From: Adineta vaga
Taxonomy: Eukaryota; Rotifera
DNA length: 64,000 nt
Direction of reading: 5' to 3'
Assembly: GCA_021613535.1 (NCBI GenBank)
Contig: CP075496.1
Location: forward strand, 11,408,001 to 11,472,000
Position 1 is the stretch's first letter. Each line of letters begins with the position of its first letter. Positions 10,434 to 24,368 of this stretch are shown one piece after another. Position numbers and translations under genes: made by a program. A model generated the notes under the pieces. That model made no database searches. It saw nothing but the letters and a program-made list of their open reading frames with translations, and was not told the DNA's origin.

Positions 10434-13400
10434 ATGGAAACGGTAAACACAAATAAAGAAATTGCTAGTTGTGTGAAAGCAGCTGTTCGGTAAGTGAAAA
10501 TTGTCATTTTCTATTAGATTTATTTTCAAGATAATCTCTCTACAGTGTTCGTCCATTAGCAAAAAATGAAGAATGTGATCTATGTCAAACATGTGTTGAT
10601 GTACAACGTTCAACAAATGAAATCATTCTAGCGAATAGTACAGCATTTACATTTGATCATGTCTTTTTACCTGACACAACACAAGAAGATGTATATCGTG
10701 AATGTGTTTACGATATGATTGAAGGATGTTTTCAAGGCTATAGTGCATCAATACTTGCTTATGGACAGACAGGATCAGGGTAAATAGAAACTTTCTTTCT
10801 CAGTCTGATTTCAGATGATTTTGATTAACAATGATGATGATTTAGAAAAACGTTTACAATGGGTAGTGGTGTGGAATATAATGATCCAACAAAAGAAGGT
10901 ATTTTACCTCGTGCTATTATGCATATATTTCAACGATGTGCAAGTCTTGAACGTGAAGCTGATGCGAAAGATATTACACTACCTAAATGTGTTGTTTCAT
11001 GTCAGTTTATTGAAGTATGGATAAACAATTTTCTATTTATTTCAATGATCAATTTTTTCCTTTTTCTTTCTAGATTTATAATGAAAGTATTTATGATCTA
11101 TTTAATAAGGAAAATATTGAATTTCGTTCACAAAAAAATTCCGATAAACATGTTGTATTTGAAAATAGTAATGGCGAAATAGCGGTTACTAATATTACAA
11201 CACGATTTGTTACAACTGCTCAAGAGGTTTATTGATTGAAATCAATTATTAAGTTTTAAAAGTCAATTCTTTGTTTTTTTCGTAGACACTTGATTGTCTA
11301 AACGAGGGTGCACTAAGTCGAACAACAGCATCAACACGTATGAACAGTGTGTCAAGTCGATCACACGCCATATTTACTGTTAATTTACAATTTGAACGTG
11401 TTGTTCCATCAGTATCCGTAAGTTTGAATGAAGTGAATAATTATTCCATATTGATAGTTTGTTATTTTAGACAACAAATCCAAGTTTACGTGAACAAATT
11501 CGTGCAAAAATTCATTTTGTGGATTTAGCAGGTTCAGAAAGTTTAAAACGAACAGGTGCAACAGGCCAACGTGCTAAAGAAGGCATCAGTATCAACAGTG
11601 GTTTGGTTTGTATTGAAAAAAATCAATTCATTTCTTATCTACATATAACCTATGGATCTATTTAGCTTGTTCTCGGTAATGTTATCTCAATATTAGGTGA
11701 TCCTTTGAAAAAAGCAGCACACGTCCCTTATCGTGATTCTAAATTAACTCGTTTGCTACAAGATTCATTAGGTGGTAATAGGTTAGTCTTGATAATCTAT
11801 GTATTTTCAATAAAAGAAAATGGATTATTTTAGTCGAACATTGATGATTGCATGTATTTCTCCAGTAGATCGAGACTTTTCTGAAACGAAAAGTACACTG
11901 AATTATGCTCAACGTGCACGAAATATTCGTAATCGTGTGAAAGTCAATCAAGATAAACATAGTCGACAAATTATTCAATTACAAATGGAAATCGAACGAT
12001 TACGTGCATTAGTAGATAAAAATGAACATGTATCATCGGTAAGCAAATATAAGACTTTTATCGCGTTTTGTTTGATAAAAAGTTAAAAATTTCTTTTAGA
12101 ATGACTATGATCAAGCAAGCAATAGTGCATTGAATCAAGAACTTGAACGTATACGTTCATATATTTATACAATACAACGTTCCATCAATGAAACAAATAT
12201 TGTATCACAAACATTGAAACAAGATTTGGAAACGGTTCGTGAACATCAACAAATAAATGATACGACATTTGATTATACAGAAGCATTGAATCAATGTGTA
12301 GCTAAAAGTGATGAAATTCAGTAAGTGAAGTAAATTCACATAATCATTATGATGATTTTTTTATTAAATGTTATATTAGATCTCGATTATCACGCATGAC
12401 CGATGTTAGTAATGTAATTCGAAAACGTAGTCCAAAATCATGTCGTCGTAAAAGTCGTTTAACAAGTAAGTAAACAGAAACTTTCAAATTTCTACATGTC
12501 GAGTAGTACGAATATAAGTAGTAAATATCCTTAATTGAAGTAGAATTATATCTCTACTACAATATTTATTTTCTTTGTTTAGGATCATTTTCAGCTGATC
12601 AACCTCTAACCATTGATTTTAATCAATGTACAACTACTGGTGATGATTTACAACCATGTATTGAAGATATTCGACATGAAATCGATCGTCTTCGACGTGA
12701 AGAACAATTACTACGTGAAAGGTTAGGATTTCGTAGAAAAACGATGTTTTCTCCTTATGATAAATTTCTTTCTTTTTTTGCTATAGTGGTTCAGCAAAAT
12801 CCAATCGAATTGGTATATCGACGATACCTGGTTCACCACAAGGACTACATGAAATTCAAGTTCAACAGAAATGTGAAAATTTATACTCATCTCCGACAAA
12901 TTCATCAGCAGATATGATTGAAAATGGTTCAAATATGCCTATTATTGATGATCAAGAACATATTACTAATAGCGATGATGAAGATGAACAAGAACAAATG
13001 CCTGTGGATGAAGCACAAACTGAATGTAAGTTTGAATAAAGGAGTAAACTATTTGTATGTACTTTATTCTTTTTTTGTAGCGGATGTTCAAGAGGAAAAA
13101 CTTGTCATCATTACAACTGAAATCAATGCAAAACAAAAATGTCTTGAAATGCTTGAAAATGCTCGTAAACGTAGTGATGCAATACGGCAACGTTATGAAG
13201 AACGTATTAAAACACTTTCCGATCGTATACAAAATGCTGAAGATGAAAAACAAGCAGCTGTCACGAAATTAAGTAGGATTAAATTTATACTATTATATAC
13301 AAGCTATTATTTCTTCAAATCATAGACTCTGCTTCACGTGATCATCATAATGTTGAAGAATTAAAATCAGCACGACGTGATTATGAAGAAAAAATTCGTC

Positions 13401-14826
13401 GATTAGAAATCGAAAATAATGAACTTACAGCATTACGTGCACAATATGCTGTTTGCTTGAAAGATGGAGAATATTACAAGAAAGAACTAGCCAAACATAC
13501 TAATGAATTAAAAGATTTACGTAAAATGAAAGTTCAATTAACACGAGAATTACGACAAGAATTTATTCGACATCGACAAGCGGAGCAAGCGAAAGCACGA
13601 GAAATTGCAACACTTAAACGAGTAAGTTTTCATTGAAGAGAGAGTGAGAGATCGATTAATTTAGTATGGTTTTGTTTGATTTTAGACACAAATGCAAAAA
13701 GATAATGAAATTCGTACATTACGTGCTCAACATAAACAAAAAGAAATGATTCTTAAACGTAAACAAGAAGAGGTATGATTTGAAATGGTTGAGAGAGCAA
13801 TTTCAAATACAATTGCATTATCACTAGATAGTTTACTACAACTATATCATAGAACTGAACTATTACAAACCATACGTTGATTTTTCTAGCTATATTATAT
13901 TGACGTGAAATTTATTTTGCCTTTCTATCTAGGTGCATTTACTACGACGTCAAATGCGTTCAGCACGAATGCGTAAAACAACGAAGGAAATGACTGCTCA
14001 TTTTGCAGCTATTCAACAAGGCGTATGTTAACTTACATTGTATTCTTTTATTATTTATCTTCTTGCTTTTTCTTCAAATACATCAGATTACCAATGCTAT
14101 ACGTCGTCGAAAACTTATTGCTGGTATCAATCGAGATATGAATACATTGATCGAAAATCGTGAACGTGCCAGTCGTAAACGTGAACGATTTTGGAAACGA
14201 ATGAATAAGACCATTGTTTTGAATAAAAATGAGCAGGAACAATCGACAGATACTACCACCACTGTTACTGATGCAAGAACACCAGTGCGTGATTCATTAA
14301 CAAAATTAGATAGTACAATTGCCTATCTCAATTCGGAAATAGCATCTTGTCAACAAGTATTAATGGCTTATGATGAAGAACAACAATCGCATGAAATAAT
14401 TCAAGGACCAGATCCACAATTTATTGTTGATTGTGTTACTGATGTTGATGAACTTCGTTATTTATTAACGAAACTTATTGAACAAACAATTGAAAAAGTT
14501 CGTTTTCTTAAATTTTAACGAAATCAAAATCTATAGGTATCTGTACACTTCTATTTTTCTAGGGATTTGAAGCTGATGAAGCAAATGAATTAATGTCTTA
14601 TGTTGATCTAGTAGAAACGATTCTTGTTAAAAAAGATGACACTAAACAACCAACAGCTGGTACTGTTCGCATCAAAAGAGCAATTACTGATAAATGTGAA
14701 GATGATTCCATGGATACAACACCAGTACCGGAAGATTCACCATCATCAAAAACAATGATACTTCGACCATTATGTAATTCTCCAAGTCTATCGAATTATC
14801 AAAGTGAGCCGATGTGTTCAGAATAA
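10434..14826 (+). CDS. Kinesin-4 family motor, KIF21-like, without WD40 domain
   Basis: Plus-end-directed microtubule motor. The motor domain begins at ATG 10434 ([20 protein letters not shown]). It has the P-loop [16 protein letters not shown] near 10750-10865, switch [14 protein letters not shown] near 11342, switch [18 protein letters not shown] near 11515, and the motor end [18 protein letters not shown] long coiled coil follows with KIF21-typical blocks: [80 protein letters not shown] and [19 protein letters not shown]. The protein then ends ([11 protein letters not shown], stop 14824-14826) shortly after the KIF21 regulatory coiled coil. Vertebrate KIF21A/B continue into a WD40 propeller. 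None is present here or in the 838 bp before the next gene. About a dozen short introns. Confidence 0.88.
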
Positions 14827-15664
14827 GATTTCTTTGTATCTTTGACTTTCTTTTTTGTGTCTACTATTAACTCTTGTGCATATGTTCTTATTTGTTTATT
14901 TCATTTTTTTTTCTGCACTTTCTTTATATATGTACGTATATGTCTTCAGAAAAATAGTATAAATATAATTCCTTCATATATGCATATGAATGTATAGAGA
15001 GATTTTCTGAACACTGAAATTTTCAATGAACTAGATCTATTTCATTCGAATAAGTAGAGTGTTGGTGTAGGTACAAGTGCAAATATGTCTCGTCAGTATG
15101 CGATAGGGGCACTGAAATGCTTAGAAAGAATTCAAAAAGATCATAGAGTGTTGATTCGGAGTCGAATTGGCCGCTATAGAAAAGTCCCAAAGTGAATAGC
15201 AATATGGATTACTAAATGAAGCAGCCAGTATACTCAACTTCACTTCTATTTTTTGATGTATAATCTTCAAATGAAGATAATATAATTTGATGCAAGAGTA
15301 TATTTTACATTCACTATAGACTCTCATCAGTGAATAATAGCGTGAAAAACTCGAATCCGTTGCTCGTTTTCCCTATGTAACGTCAATTTCTTATAGAAAT
15401 AAAAATAAAGCGATCATCCTATTGTGGTCTCTATCGTAAATCTATACGATTGGTCTTTTTTATTCATTGCAAATAACTCACTGGCTCCATCTGATGCGAG
15501 ATACGATGCGATACTGTTGTTATTATTATTCCTTGCTTATTCCTCTTGCTATTAGATTAAACGAAAAATTATCCTAGATTTGATAACGAAAATAAAAAGT
15601 ACCATAGAAAATTTGATTTTAGATTTATTTTTCAAAACATGTAATTCGTAATATAAAAGTAAAA
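14827..15664. other. Intergenic, no gene seen
   Basis: AT-rich DNA between same-strand genes, presumably the KIF21-like 3' UTR and the phosphorylase kinase 5' region. A pyrimidine-AG site lies at 15621-15622, 43 bp before the next ATG. There is no WD40-coding exon in any frame. Confidence 0.5.
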
Positions 15665-18600
15665 ATGTCAGCTAAACTGCAACGACGAGCAAGTGTCAGT
15701 GGAAGTGGAATGCGTGGTCGAAGCATCGATTCTGCTGAAATGACTTTAGATGATTATTATCATATGGTAGCAAAAACGATTCTATGTAATCAAAATCCTT
15801 TAACGGGACTCTTTGCTGCTGGAAAAGATACTGATCATGCTTGGGTACGTGATAATGTTTATGCAATTATGGCTATATGGGGTTTATCACTCTCGTATAA
15901 AAAACATTTGGATCAAATGGAAAATTGGACTAAATGTTATGAATTAGAACAAGTAAGCACTCTCTTTGAACAAAATATATTTGAATGTTTTATTGAAATG
16001 AATTTAGAGTGTTGTAAAAACAATGCGTGGCTTATTGACGTGTATGATGAAGCAAGTAGATAAAGTTGAAAAATTTAAATCAACATTAAGTCGTGATGAT
16101 GCTCTACATGCAAAATATTCTTCCGTGACTGGTAGATTTTATATTGAGAGAAGGATTTATATTCGAATAAATCAATTATTATTTGTAATTTAGGTAATAC
16201 AGCCGTCGCGGATAATGAATGGGGACATTTACAATTAGATGCTACTTCGTTATATTTATTAATGCTTGGTGAAATGACATCATCAGGTTTACATATTGTT
16301 TATACACTTGATGAAGTTGATTTTGTTCAAAATCTTATCTTTTATATTGAACAATCCTATATGATTCCAGTAAGTTTAGAAGAAATGAATTGAGTTGTAA
16401 TGAATTATATTTGATTATTTTAAGGATTACGGTATCTGGGAACGAGGTGATAAAACAAATCATGGTTATCCAGAGTTGAACTCTAGTTCAGTTGGAATGG
16501 CTAAAGCAGCATTAGAAGCAATGAATGAACTGGATTTATTTGGTAGTAATGGTGGTCCACGTTCGATAATACATGTTTCATCAGATTATATCTATTGGTG
16601 TCATTCAGTACTTAAATCAATGTTACCACGTGAATCATTCTCTAAAGTAATACAATCATCATATTTTCAGTTTTTGTCGAAAAAGATAAAACAACAACAA
16701 AAATTTATTTTTCTCTAGGAAACAGATGCATCTCTATTAAGCATTATTAGTTATCCCGCATTTAGTATTGAAGATTTGGATTTAGTTACTGAAACGAAGA
16801 CAGGTATCATCTCAAAATTACAAGGTCGATATGGTTTATCGAGATTTTTGCGTGATGGTTATCGAACACCACTTGAAGTATGTGAAAGATTTTCTTATAT
16901 TTTGTTTTTGTTTCGTAAATTAGAATTTATACTATTTAGAATGCACATAAACTACACTATGATCCACATGAACTTAAACAATTTGAAAGAATTGAATGTG
17001 AATGGCCACTATTTTTTTGTTATTTAATTCTTGATGGATTATTTCATGAAAATGAAAATCAGGTTTGAATTATACAGAGCTGAAAACATAAATGGAAATG
17101 ATTTTTTCTAATATAGGTTGCACTTTATGGTGGTCTTTTAGAAGAATGTATTCTTAAAGATTCAGAGGGTATACAAATTATACCAGAATTATATTCTGTA
17201 ACTGGTGATCGAGTAAGAATTGATTATATTATAAAAGATATTCTAATAATTTGAACGAAACAGAGAAATTATTTATTCAATAACTTCTTTCGATTTTTGA
17301 TTTTATATTTCAAATCTTATTTATACATAAACCTATACTAATAATTAGTAGAAAACTTTTAAAATATTTCTAAGAGATCATTGTCATTTCTAGTGATATT
17401 TTCTAATGTGATATTATTTAGGTCGAAGATGAAAAACGTGATCCACACAGTACAAATCGAATTCCTATGGGTCGCATACCTCATATGTGGGGTCAATCAC
17501 TCTTTATGTTAGCTATGCTTGTTAAAGAGGTAAATGATTTTTCTTACTCATGGCAAACTTAGGAATTTCGTTTCATAGGGTTTCTTAGCACCCGGTGAAC
17601 TAGATCCTTTAAATCGACGTCTTATAACTGAACCCAAACCCGAAGGTTTTGTTCAAGTTTGTGTTCTGACTGATAGTGAATCAATTCAATCCAAATTAGC
17701 ATCTGTTGGTATACATATACAACAGATTAAAGATCTCGATCTAATACAAGTACGATCTGTACAAATTCTACAAAATATCTATTCACATCTTGGTAAAACA
17801 TATCATCGTAATAAACAATCTAGTTTTCATAAAATCTGTTATTTTAGGAAAAAATGAACGTCTTGGTCTCACTGGTCGACCATCATTTGAAATGGGACCA
17901 TTTTCTACATCGAAACTTTATACGATTTGTGGACGAACATTAGCATTCACTCCATCGGTATTTTATATAGAAGCTTTTTTTCCTCTTTGAAAACATCATT
18001 ATTTTTCTTTTAGTTTATGGATCAACATACATTCTATTTAGCATCTGATATTGATTATATCATCGATCGATTTCGTACTTACCTTTCATTTTTAAATAAA
18101 AATTGGAATAATATTACTGGACGACCTGTTGTTGTTGTTGTTCTTCGTGCAGACTTAATTGATACAGATCCTATACCAAAGAATGTTATTCAAACATTAA
18201 AAAAATTAAAAACCGGTTATACAAATGGTGTACGAGTACACATGGGCAAATTAGAAGATTTTATCAATACATCCTGTGTAACAAGTCTTGACTTTGTTTT
18301 TCGTGAAGATGATGATGAAGATTGTGAAGATAAACTTATGGATTTACTTCAATCCAATTCTGATTATAATCAAATATCGAATTTTCTATCTCATCAAAAT
18401 CAAGATTATCGTTTTCAAAAACGATATAGAATTAAGAAATTAGCACAAATACGTGGTGCTGTTAAGCGTAGTTATAGTTATAGTCATCATGCTAGTGATA
18501 ATAGTGTAGTACAAAATATTCTTAATTCAAGTAATACTGACGATCAAGATGATCAAACTGATACAAATGTTTTAAATCATATACGAACTGATGGACATAC

Positions 18601-20358
18601 ATTATCAACATCGAATAGACGAGATAATTTATTGAGAGACAAAGAAGTACAGGATATTATTGAATTACTTTCACATGCTTCATCCATTCAAGATCAAGCT
18701 GATATTTTACACTGTCTTTATATGAATAAGTAAGCTGCAATATTTATTAATCTTTTGTGAAAACTTGACATCTTTACGAGAATATTTACATTTTCATTGC
18801 ATGACTTTAACGTATATTGATATTTTGAAAATATAAATCAGATGTCATAGAGAATGTTCTTTTCAAAAATGTACATATGCATATGAAAAAATGATTAAAT
18901 ATTTCAAAAGAAATTTTGAATTGAACTGAATAATATCTGTTTGTTTTTATTTGCAGAGGTATTGATTTTGAATTTGAACATAATGGACATCGTGTGACAG
19001 TACGTGATCTGATTCAAGAATTGTACAATCGTGCATGTAAACAACGTGTTTGGTGGTGTGTTCGTCATTGTGCTGGTATGTTAAGAATGCGTAATGAAAG
19101 TATTGCTCAAAGTTTAATTGCCATACTTGCTCAGCAAAAACAATTAACAATCGGTTTACCACCAGCTCCACGTGAACATGTTTTAACAAGTCCAATGACA
19201 GTTGAACAATTATATAATACGATTGTAACTGCTACTGGAAACGATCCAACTATGGTGATGTTAACACAAGAAATATTTGTATTTTTACATACATTTATTA
19301 GTACTGAACCACAATTATTTGCCGGTATGATTCGTATACGTGTTGGTCTTATTGTACAAGTTATGCTTGGAGAATTGAAACGTACATTACAATCATCGGA
19401 TGAAGATACAACTGATCATCTATTAAATTTAAGTCCACATGAAATCAAATGTTTATTACATATTATACTAAGTGGTAAAGAATTTGGTATAACAGAACAT
19501 TCAACAAAACCAGCACCAGAATTAGCAGATTTACCTAAACAAGAACGTGATATGCGAATTATAAGAAATGAAATTAAAGAAGCGAGTACAAGAAAATTAA
19601 GTGTACATTTAAATTGGGTAGATCATCCATTGGAAGATGAAGATGATGATATTGGAAAACATGGACAATGGATTCGTCGAAGACGTTTAGATGGTGCTTT
19701 AAATCGTGTACCAGTTCGATTCTATGGACAAGTTTGGCAAACATTAGAAAAGGTAACTATCTTATATATATTGGATTCAATATATTATTCACGATAACTA
19801 GATTATTTTAATTTTCTCATCGTATCAGATATGATCTAAAAATTTGTTTCTATTCTATTTTTAGTGTAAAGGTATTAAAATCGCTGATTATATTCTATAC
19901 AACAGTTTAACACAAGAAATGACTCAAGAAGAAATTAAATTTGCATTACGTGTTGAAGAAGCACTCAATCGTGTACCATTTACAGAATATCGACAATTGA
20001 TTGTTGAAGCTTGTGTGATATTTACATCGATTGCATTGGGTGATGCTCGGTATGATTTTTATCATGCTTTATTTCTTATTATTATTGAATTCTATTTAGA
20101 TTTCATTCGGATGAAATTATCAGTATAGAAGAGATTGTCTCTACAGCGAATGGTATATTTCTACAAGATCAACGAGCATCTGGTGGTGATGCAATAAAAT
20201 GTTGTGCAAGTGGTAATCCATGTGGATCTGCAGCTGGTATATGTTTACATTTCTATGATTCAGCTCCAAGTGGACGATTTGGTACAATAAATTATTTCTT
20301 ACGAGCACTTCTACGAATTCTACGTGTTGACGAAACGACTGTATGTTCTATTAGTTAA
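15665..20358 (+). CDS. PHKA: Phosphorylase b kinase regulatory subunit alpha
   Basis: Large regulatory subunit of the (alpha-beta-gamma-delta)4 kinase that activates glycogen phosphorylase. The N-terminal glucoamylase-like domain reads [53 protein letters not shown] near 16230, [40 protein letters not shown] and [20 protein letters not shown]. The middle and C-terminal regions follow: [106 protein letters not shown] and [20 protein letters not shown]. It ends TTVCSIS, aligning residue for residue with the vertebrate CaaX end (CAMQ), which argues for alpha rather than beta and for prenylation. The acidic linker near 18300-18360 is lineage-specific. Two adjacent internal methionines (about 15710, 15740) are alternative starts. 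Confidence 0.93.
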
Positions 20359-21287
20359 TAGAGGCTTTCAACTAATCTGAACAGTTCACTATGTGTATGT
20401 TCACGTGTTTTTTTTTCGTTCTTTTGTTTTATTGATTGGACCTGTATTAGTTTTTCTTCATGCTTTTCAAACTTTTTTGTATAAATATACATATATATAT
20501 TTCTTAAAACGATCCTTTTTCATTTCGTTTTATTTTTAATATCCGATTTTCTAAACATGTGTGATACCTTTTCTTCTAACCGTATCTAAAGATTGGTTCT
20601 AAAGACATGATGTTCGAGATCATTTTTCTCATAATTATGATTAGTTTTGTTTTCTTCGTTGAGCATACATATGCATTATGTCTTTTATCTGATATTCTCA
20701 TCTAGTTCTTCTTCTTCCTCTCACATTGTGTTTCTTGTATTCATCGATTCATTTTCCTTCCCACAAAACAAAGTTTATATAAGTCTAGTCAATCAATTGA
20801 ATAGTTCGTTTCAAATATGCCATAAGACTAACTATGCAGGATGATGAATCTCTTTGATAAATCTCGATAACTCTGAAAAATTGAACAAATGAAAAGTTAT
20901 CCAAAATAATTTATTATTTATTGGAGAATAATTATTTTTGGAAACAAACAATGAAGATAAAAATATATAAGAAGACTTATCATTATTCAAAGCTTCTTCG
21001 TCTTCTTCTTCTATAATTACTGACAAAAGTCACCTCACTCGATCTCATAAAAAGCTATCTACTGATTTTTAACTCTAGTTGACTTTACAGAAATGAATAC
21101 TTCTTAACAACGACCTCTATGACCTATTAGTCTGATTGTACTATGTTCGTTCAGTGTTATTTCATAATATCTTTCATGATGGTGCAATTAAATTCAAGCG
21201 AGAGAGAGAGAGACAGCGAGCAGACAGATAGTATATTTGAAATTGCATTATACAATCATTTGATAAATTACATTTTTGATTTTAGAT
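20359..21287. other. Intergenic, no gene seen
   Basis: About 930 bp between PHKA and MRE11, AT-rich with pyrimidine tracts, TCT/TTC runs near 20705-20725 and a (GA)n run near 21201-21213. The small ORFs here are low-complexity. A pyrimidine-AG acceptor sits at 21284-21285, immediately before the MRE11 start. Confidence 0.5.
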
Positions 21288-23611
21288 ATGCCACTATCAC
21301 GAATGATGTCTTCAAAATCTACCGAAGAACATTCTGATGATGAATCAGATCCTCCTTCATCTGATGATGTTTTTAAAATTTTAATTACAACAGACAATCA
21401 TCTTGGTTATGCTGAACGAGATGATGAACGTGCAAATGATTCTTTAATTGCATTTGAAGAATGTCTTCAAATAGCACGTGATGAAAATGTTGATTTTATT
21501 TTACTTGGTGGCGATTTATTTCATGATAATAAACCATCAAATCATATTATGTTAGAATGTATTAATTTATTCAGAAAATATTGTCTTGGTGATAAAACAA
21601 TTGAATTTAAATTGATAAGTGATGAAAAAGTAAATTTTTCATCAACAGTTCAATCAAATCCATTTCCATGGGCTAATTTTAAAGATCCAAATCTAAATAT
21701 TGGTATTCCAGTCTTCTCGATTCATGGGTACGTTATGGAATTCAACTAATTTATATATGATATTTTGAATAAAATAGAAATCATGATGATCCATCCGGTT
21801 CAACACCATTATGTCCACTTGATTTATTGAATTCTTGTGGATTAGTAAATTATTTTGGAAATCTATCATCGTTAGAAAATATTGATATCCATCCATTACT
21901 TTTTCGTAAAGGACAAACAAATTTATCAATCTATGGTTTAGGTTCAATACGTGATGAACGTTTACATCGAATTTTCTTAAAAAATCAAATTAATTTACTT
22001 CGCCCAACAAATCAACCTGATAATTGGTTTAATATATTCGTTATTCATCAAAATCGTGTTGCACATGGACCAAAAAATTATATTCCAGAACAATTCTTAC
22101 ATGAATTTTTAGATATCGTTATCTGGGGTCATGAACATGATTGTCGATTAACACCAGAGTTTAATACTGTACAAAAATTTTTTGTTATTCAACCAGGTTA
22201 GTTATTTTACCAAAAGACTTCAGAAAACATAGAAATGATGTGATCTAACTGTTGAACTAGACTGATAAAGCATTATAAATGCATTTACTTTCTTCTTTTG
22301 ATTAAATTAGGTAGTACAGTTGCAACATCATTAAGTGAAGGTGAACAAATACAAAAACATGTTGGAATTCTCCATATACATAAGAAAACATTTAAATTAC
22401 AACAACGACCATTACAAACAGTTCGACAATTTTATTTTGTAGACATTAATTTAAGTGATCATATCGATGAAAAAGCTTTGAAAACATTATCAAATAGTAA
22501 ACTCGAACAGAAACTCGATAAAATTTTAACTGATACAGTAAAGAAAAAAAAACAAAATCTATTTGTCGCTTCTTTTCATATGATTTTGTTGATTATGAAT
22601 AGATTAATGAATTACTTGTTCGTGCTCAAAAAGAACATACTGGTCATCCAAAACAACCGAAAAAACCGTAAGAAAAATGCTTTTCTTTTTTCTCGAATTG
22701 ATTTTATTCTTAATAGTTTAATTCGTCTTCGTGTTGATTATACTGGTTTTGATCTATTTGATTCATTCAATGATATTCGTTTTGTTCAAAAATTTTCGGA
22801 TCAAGTTGCTAATGCTAAAACAATGATTAATTTACATAAAAAACGTGAAAATAGTCTCTTGAAATCGAATGAAATCAAACTTGATCCAAATGCAATTAAA
22901 ATATCGAATGAACAATTTCAAAATGCACAACGTGTCGAAGATTCCATCCAGAAATATTTCGATTCAACGACTGAAGTACATAGAAGAAAAAAAAGTTATT
23001 TTTGTAAAATTCGATTTTCTTATTTCGTTTTCAATTTTAGAATAATCGATTACGTTTACTCGATGAAAAATCGATGTTAGCAGCTTTAACTGAATTTATT
23101 GATAAAGATGAAGTTTATGCATTAAGTACAATGGTAGAAGGACAAATTGAACAAACTCAAGTAGATGAATAATTCTCTTTTTCATATTCTATGTTTTACT
23201 TTATAGAAATTTCTTGCGAACAATATTCATAATGATGATGTGGCTTTTCTTGAGGAAGAATTAAAACGTTTCAAAACATTACAAAATACTGATGATGATG
23301 AAGCTATTCAGCGACGAAAAGATTTATTAATAGCAGCAAGAAAAGAACGATTAAAAGTAACTGGTGATAAATCACATAATGATGATGAAAGCGATGATGA
23401 TGTGATGATCACACAAACGATCAGAATGAAAAATGAAGATAGTGATAATGAAAATGATGACGATGATGATTTCAATCTGAATTCAATGCGATCAACACAA
23501 AAACGTACACAGTCATCATCAACAGCAACAGCAGCACGTGGAGGACGTGGACGAGGACGAGGAAGAGCAAAAACAACGACAACACCTCGTGGTAAACGAA
23601 AACCATTTTAG
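21288..23611 (+). CDS. MRE11: Double-strand break repair nuclease MRE11
   Basis: Mn2+-dependent 3'-5' exonuclease and endonuclease of the MRE11-RAD50-NBS1 complex, acting in nuclear double-strand-break sensing and resection. The phosphoesterase motifs are all readable: I KILITTDNHLGYAERD; II DFILLGGDLFHDNKPS; III PVFSIHG joined across a short intron to NHDDPSG; IV NIFVIHQNRVAHGPKNYIPE; V IVIWGHEHDCRLTPE; and then VIQPGSTVATSLSEGE. The capping and RAD50-binding region includes VDYTGFDLFDSFNDIRFVQKF, and the C-terminus is acidic, then Arg/Gly-rich (GGRGRGRGRAKTTTTPRGKR), equivalent to the GAR motif methylated in vertebrates. The start at 21288 follows an AG acceptor directly; the in-frame ATG at 21303 is an alternative. 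About seven exons. Confidence 0.95.
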
Positions 23612-24368
23612 ATTATATTTGTTCCTGTATTTTTATTTGTATAACAGAGATAAATTGAAAATAAACTTTGTATGAAAATAAAAACAATTAGATGAAATTA
23701 AAAAGGCTAATCATATTCTTAAAGTCATAAAAAAGGAAATAACCTCACTTCTATTTTTTTACTCTAAAACTATATATATATATTTAAAGTATGTCATGCT
23801 ATTGCCGTTTTTCAGTTCAAACACACATTTTTCTCTGTGTTTGACCTCTTATAAACATTGTTATCACAATCTTGCAAATAATTTTTTCAAAACTCAATTA
23901 TCATAAATATAAAATTAAATTGTTTAAAACTTATTAGTCATAGAATGTCCTCATCTGATTTATCTAGATCTGTTCAGTGCTCACAAGTTCCCAAGAAGTA
24001 AGAAGCGGGTTCACCGCCACAAGATTAAATATTTGTAAGCTAGAAGTATGTCGGATGTAAACCAACAATTTTGTTTATATTCCCTTTCTACAGAGAAATT
24101 TACGAAGGAAATACTCTTATCTACTTTACAAATCATTCTTAGTACATGTTCTATATAAGTATATTAATAGTATCATTATCGAATCTCGATCTCGTGAAAT
24201 ATACAAACAAGATGTTGAATTCTACTAATATTAACTTTTTGAATGAATAAAAAATCTTTCTGCAATATTTTATTTTCAAATCATAAATTTTTTCGTTATC
24301 ACGGATAAAAGAAGTAGGAAAAAATAATGCTATTTATCGTTGTATTACTGAATAATCGACTAGAAATG
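23612..24368. other. Convergent intergenic region
   Basis: About 760 bp between the MRE11 and coiled-coil gene stops, AT-rich, with AATAAA at 23660-23665 as a likely MRE11 poly(A) signal. No gene is supported. Confidence 0.5.

Noticed and set aside
20341-20354. GTATGTTCTATTAG read as a splice donor or mini-intron at the PHKA end
   Set aside because: Too short for an intron, and reading through gives a C-terminus equal in position to the vertebrate CaaX end.
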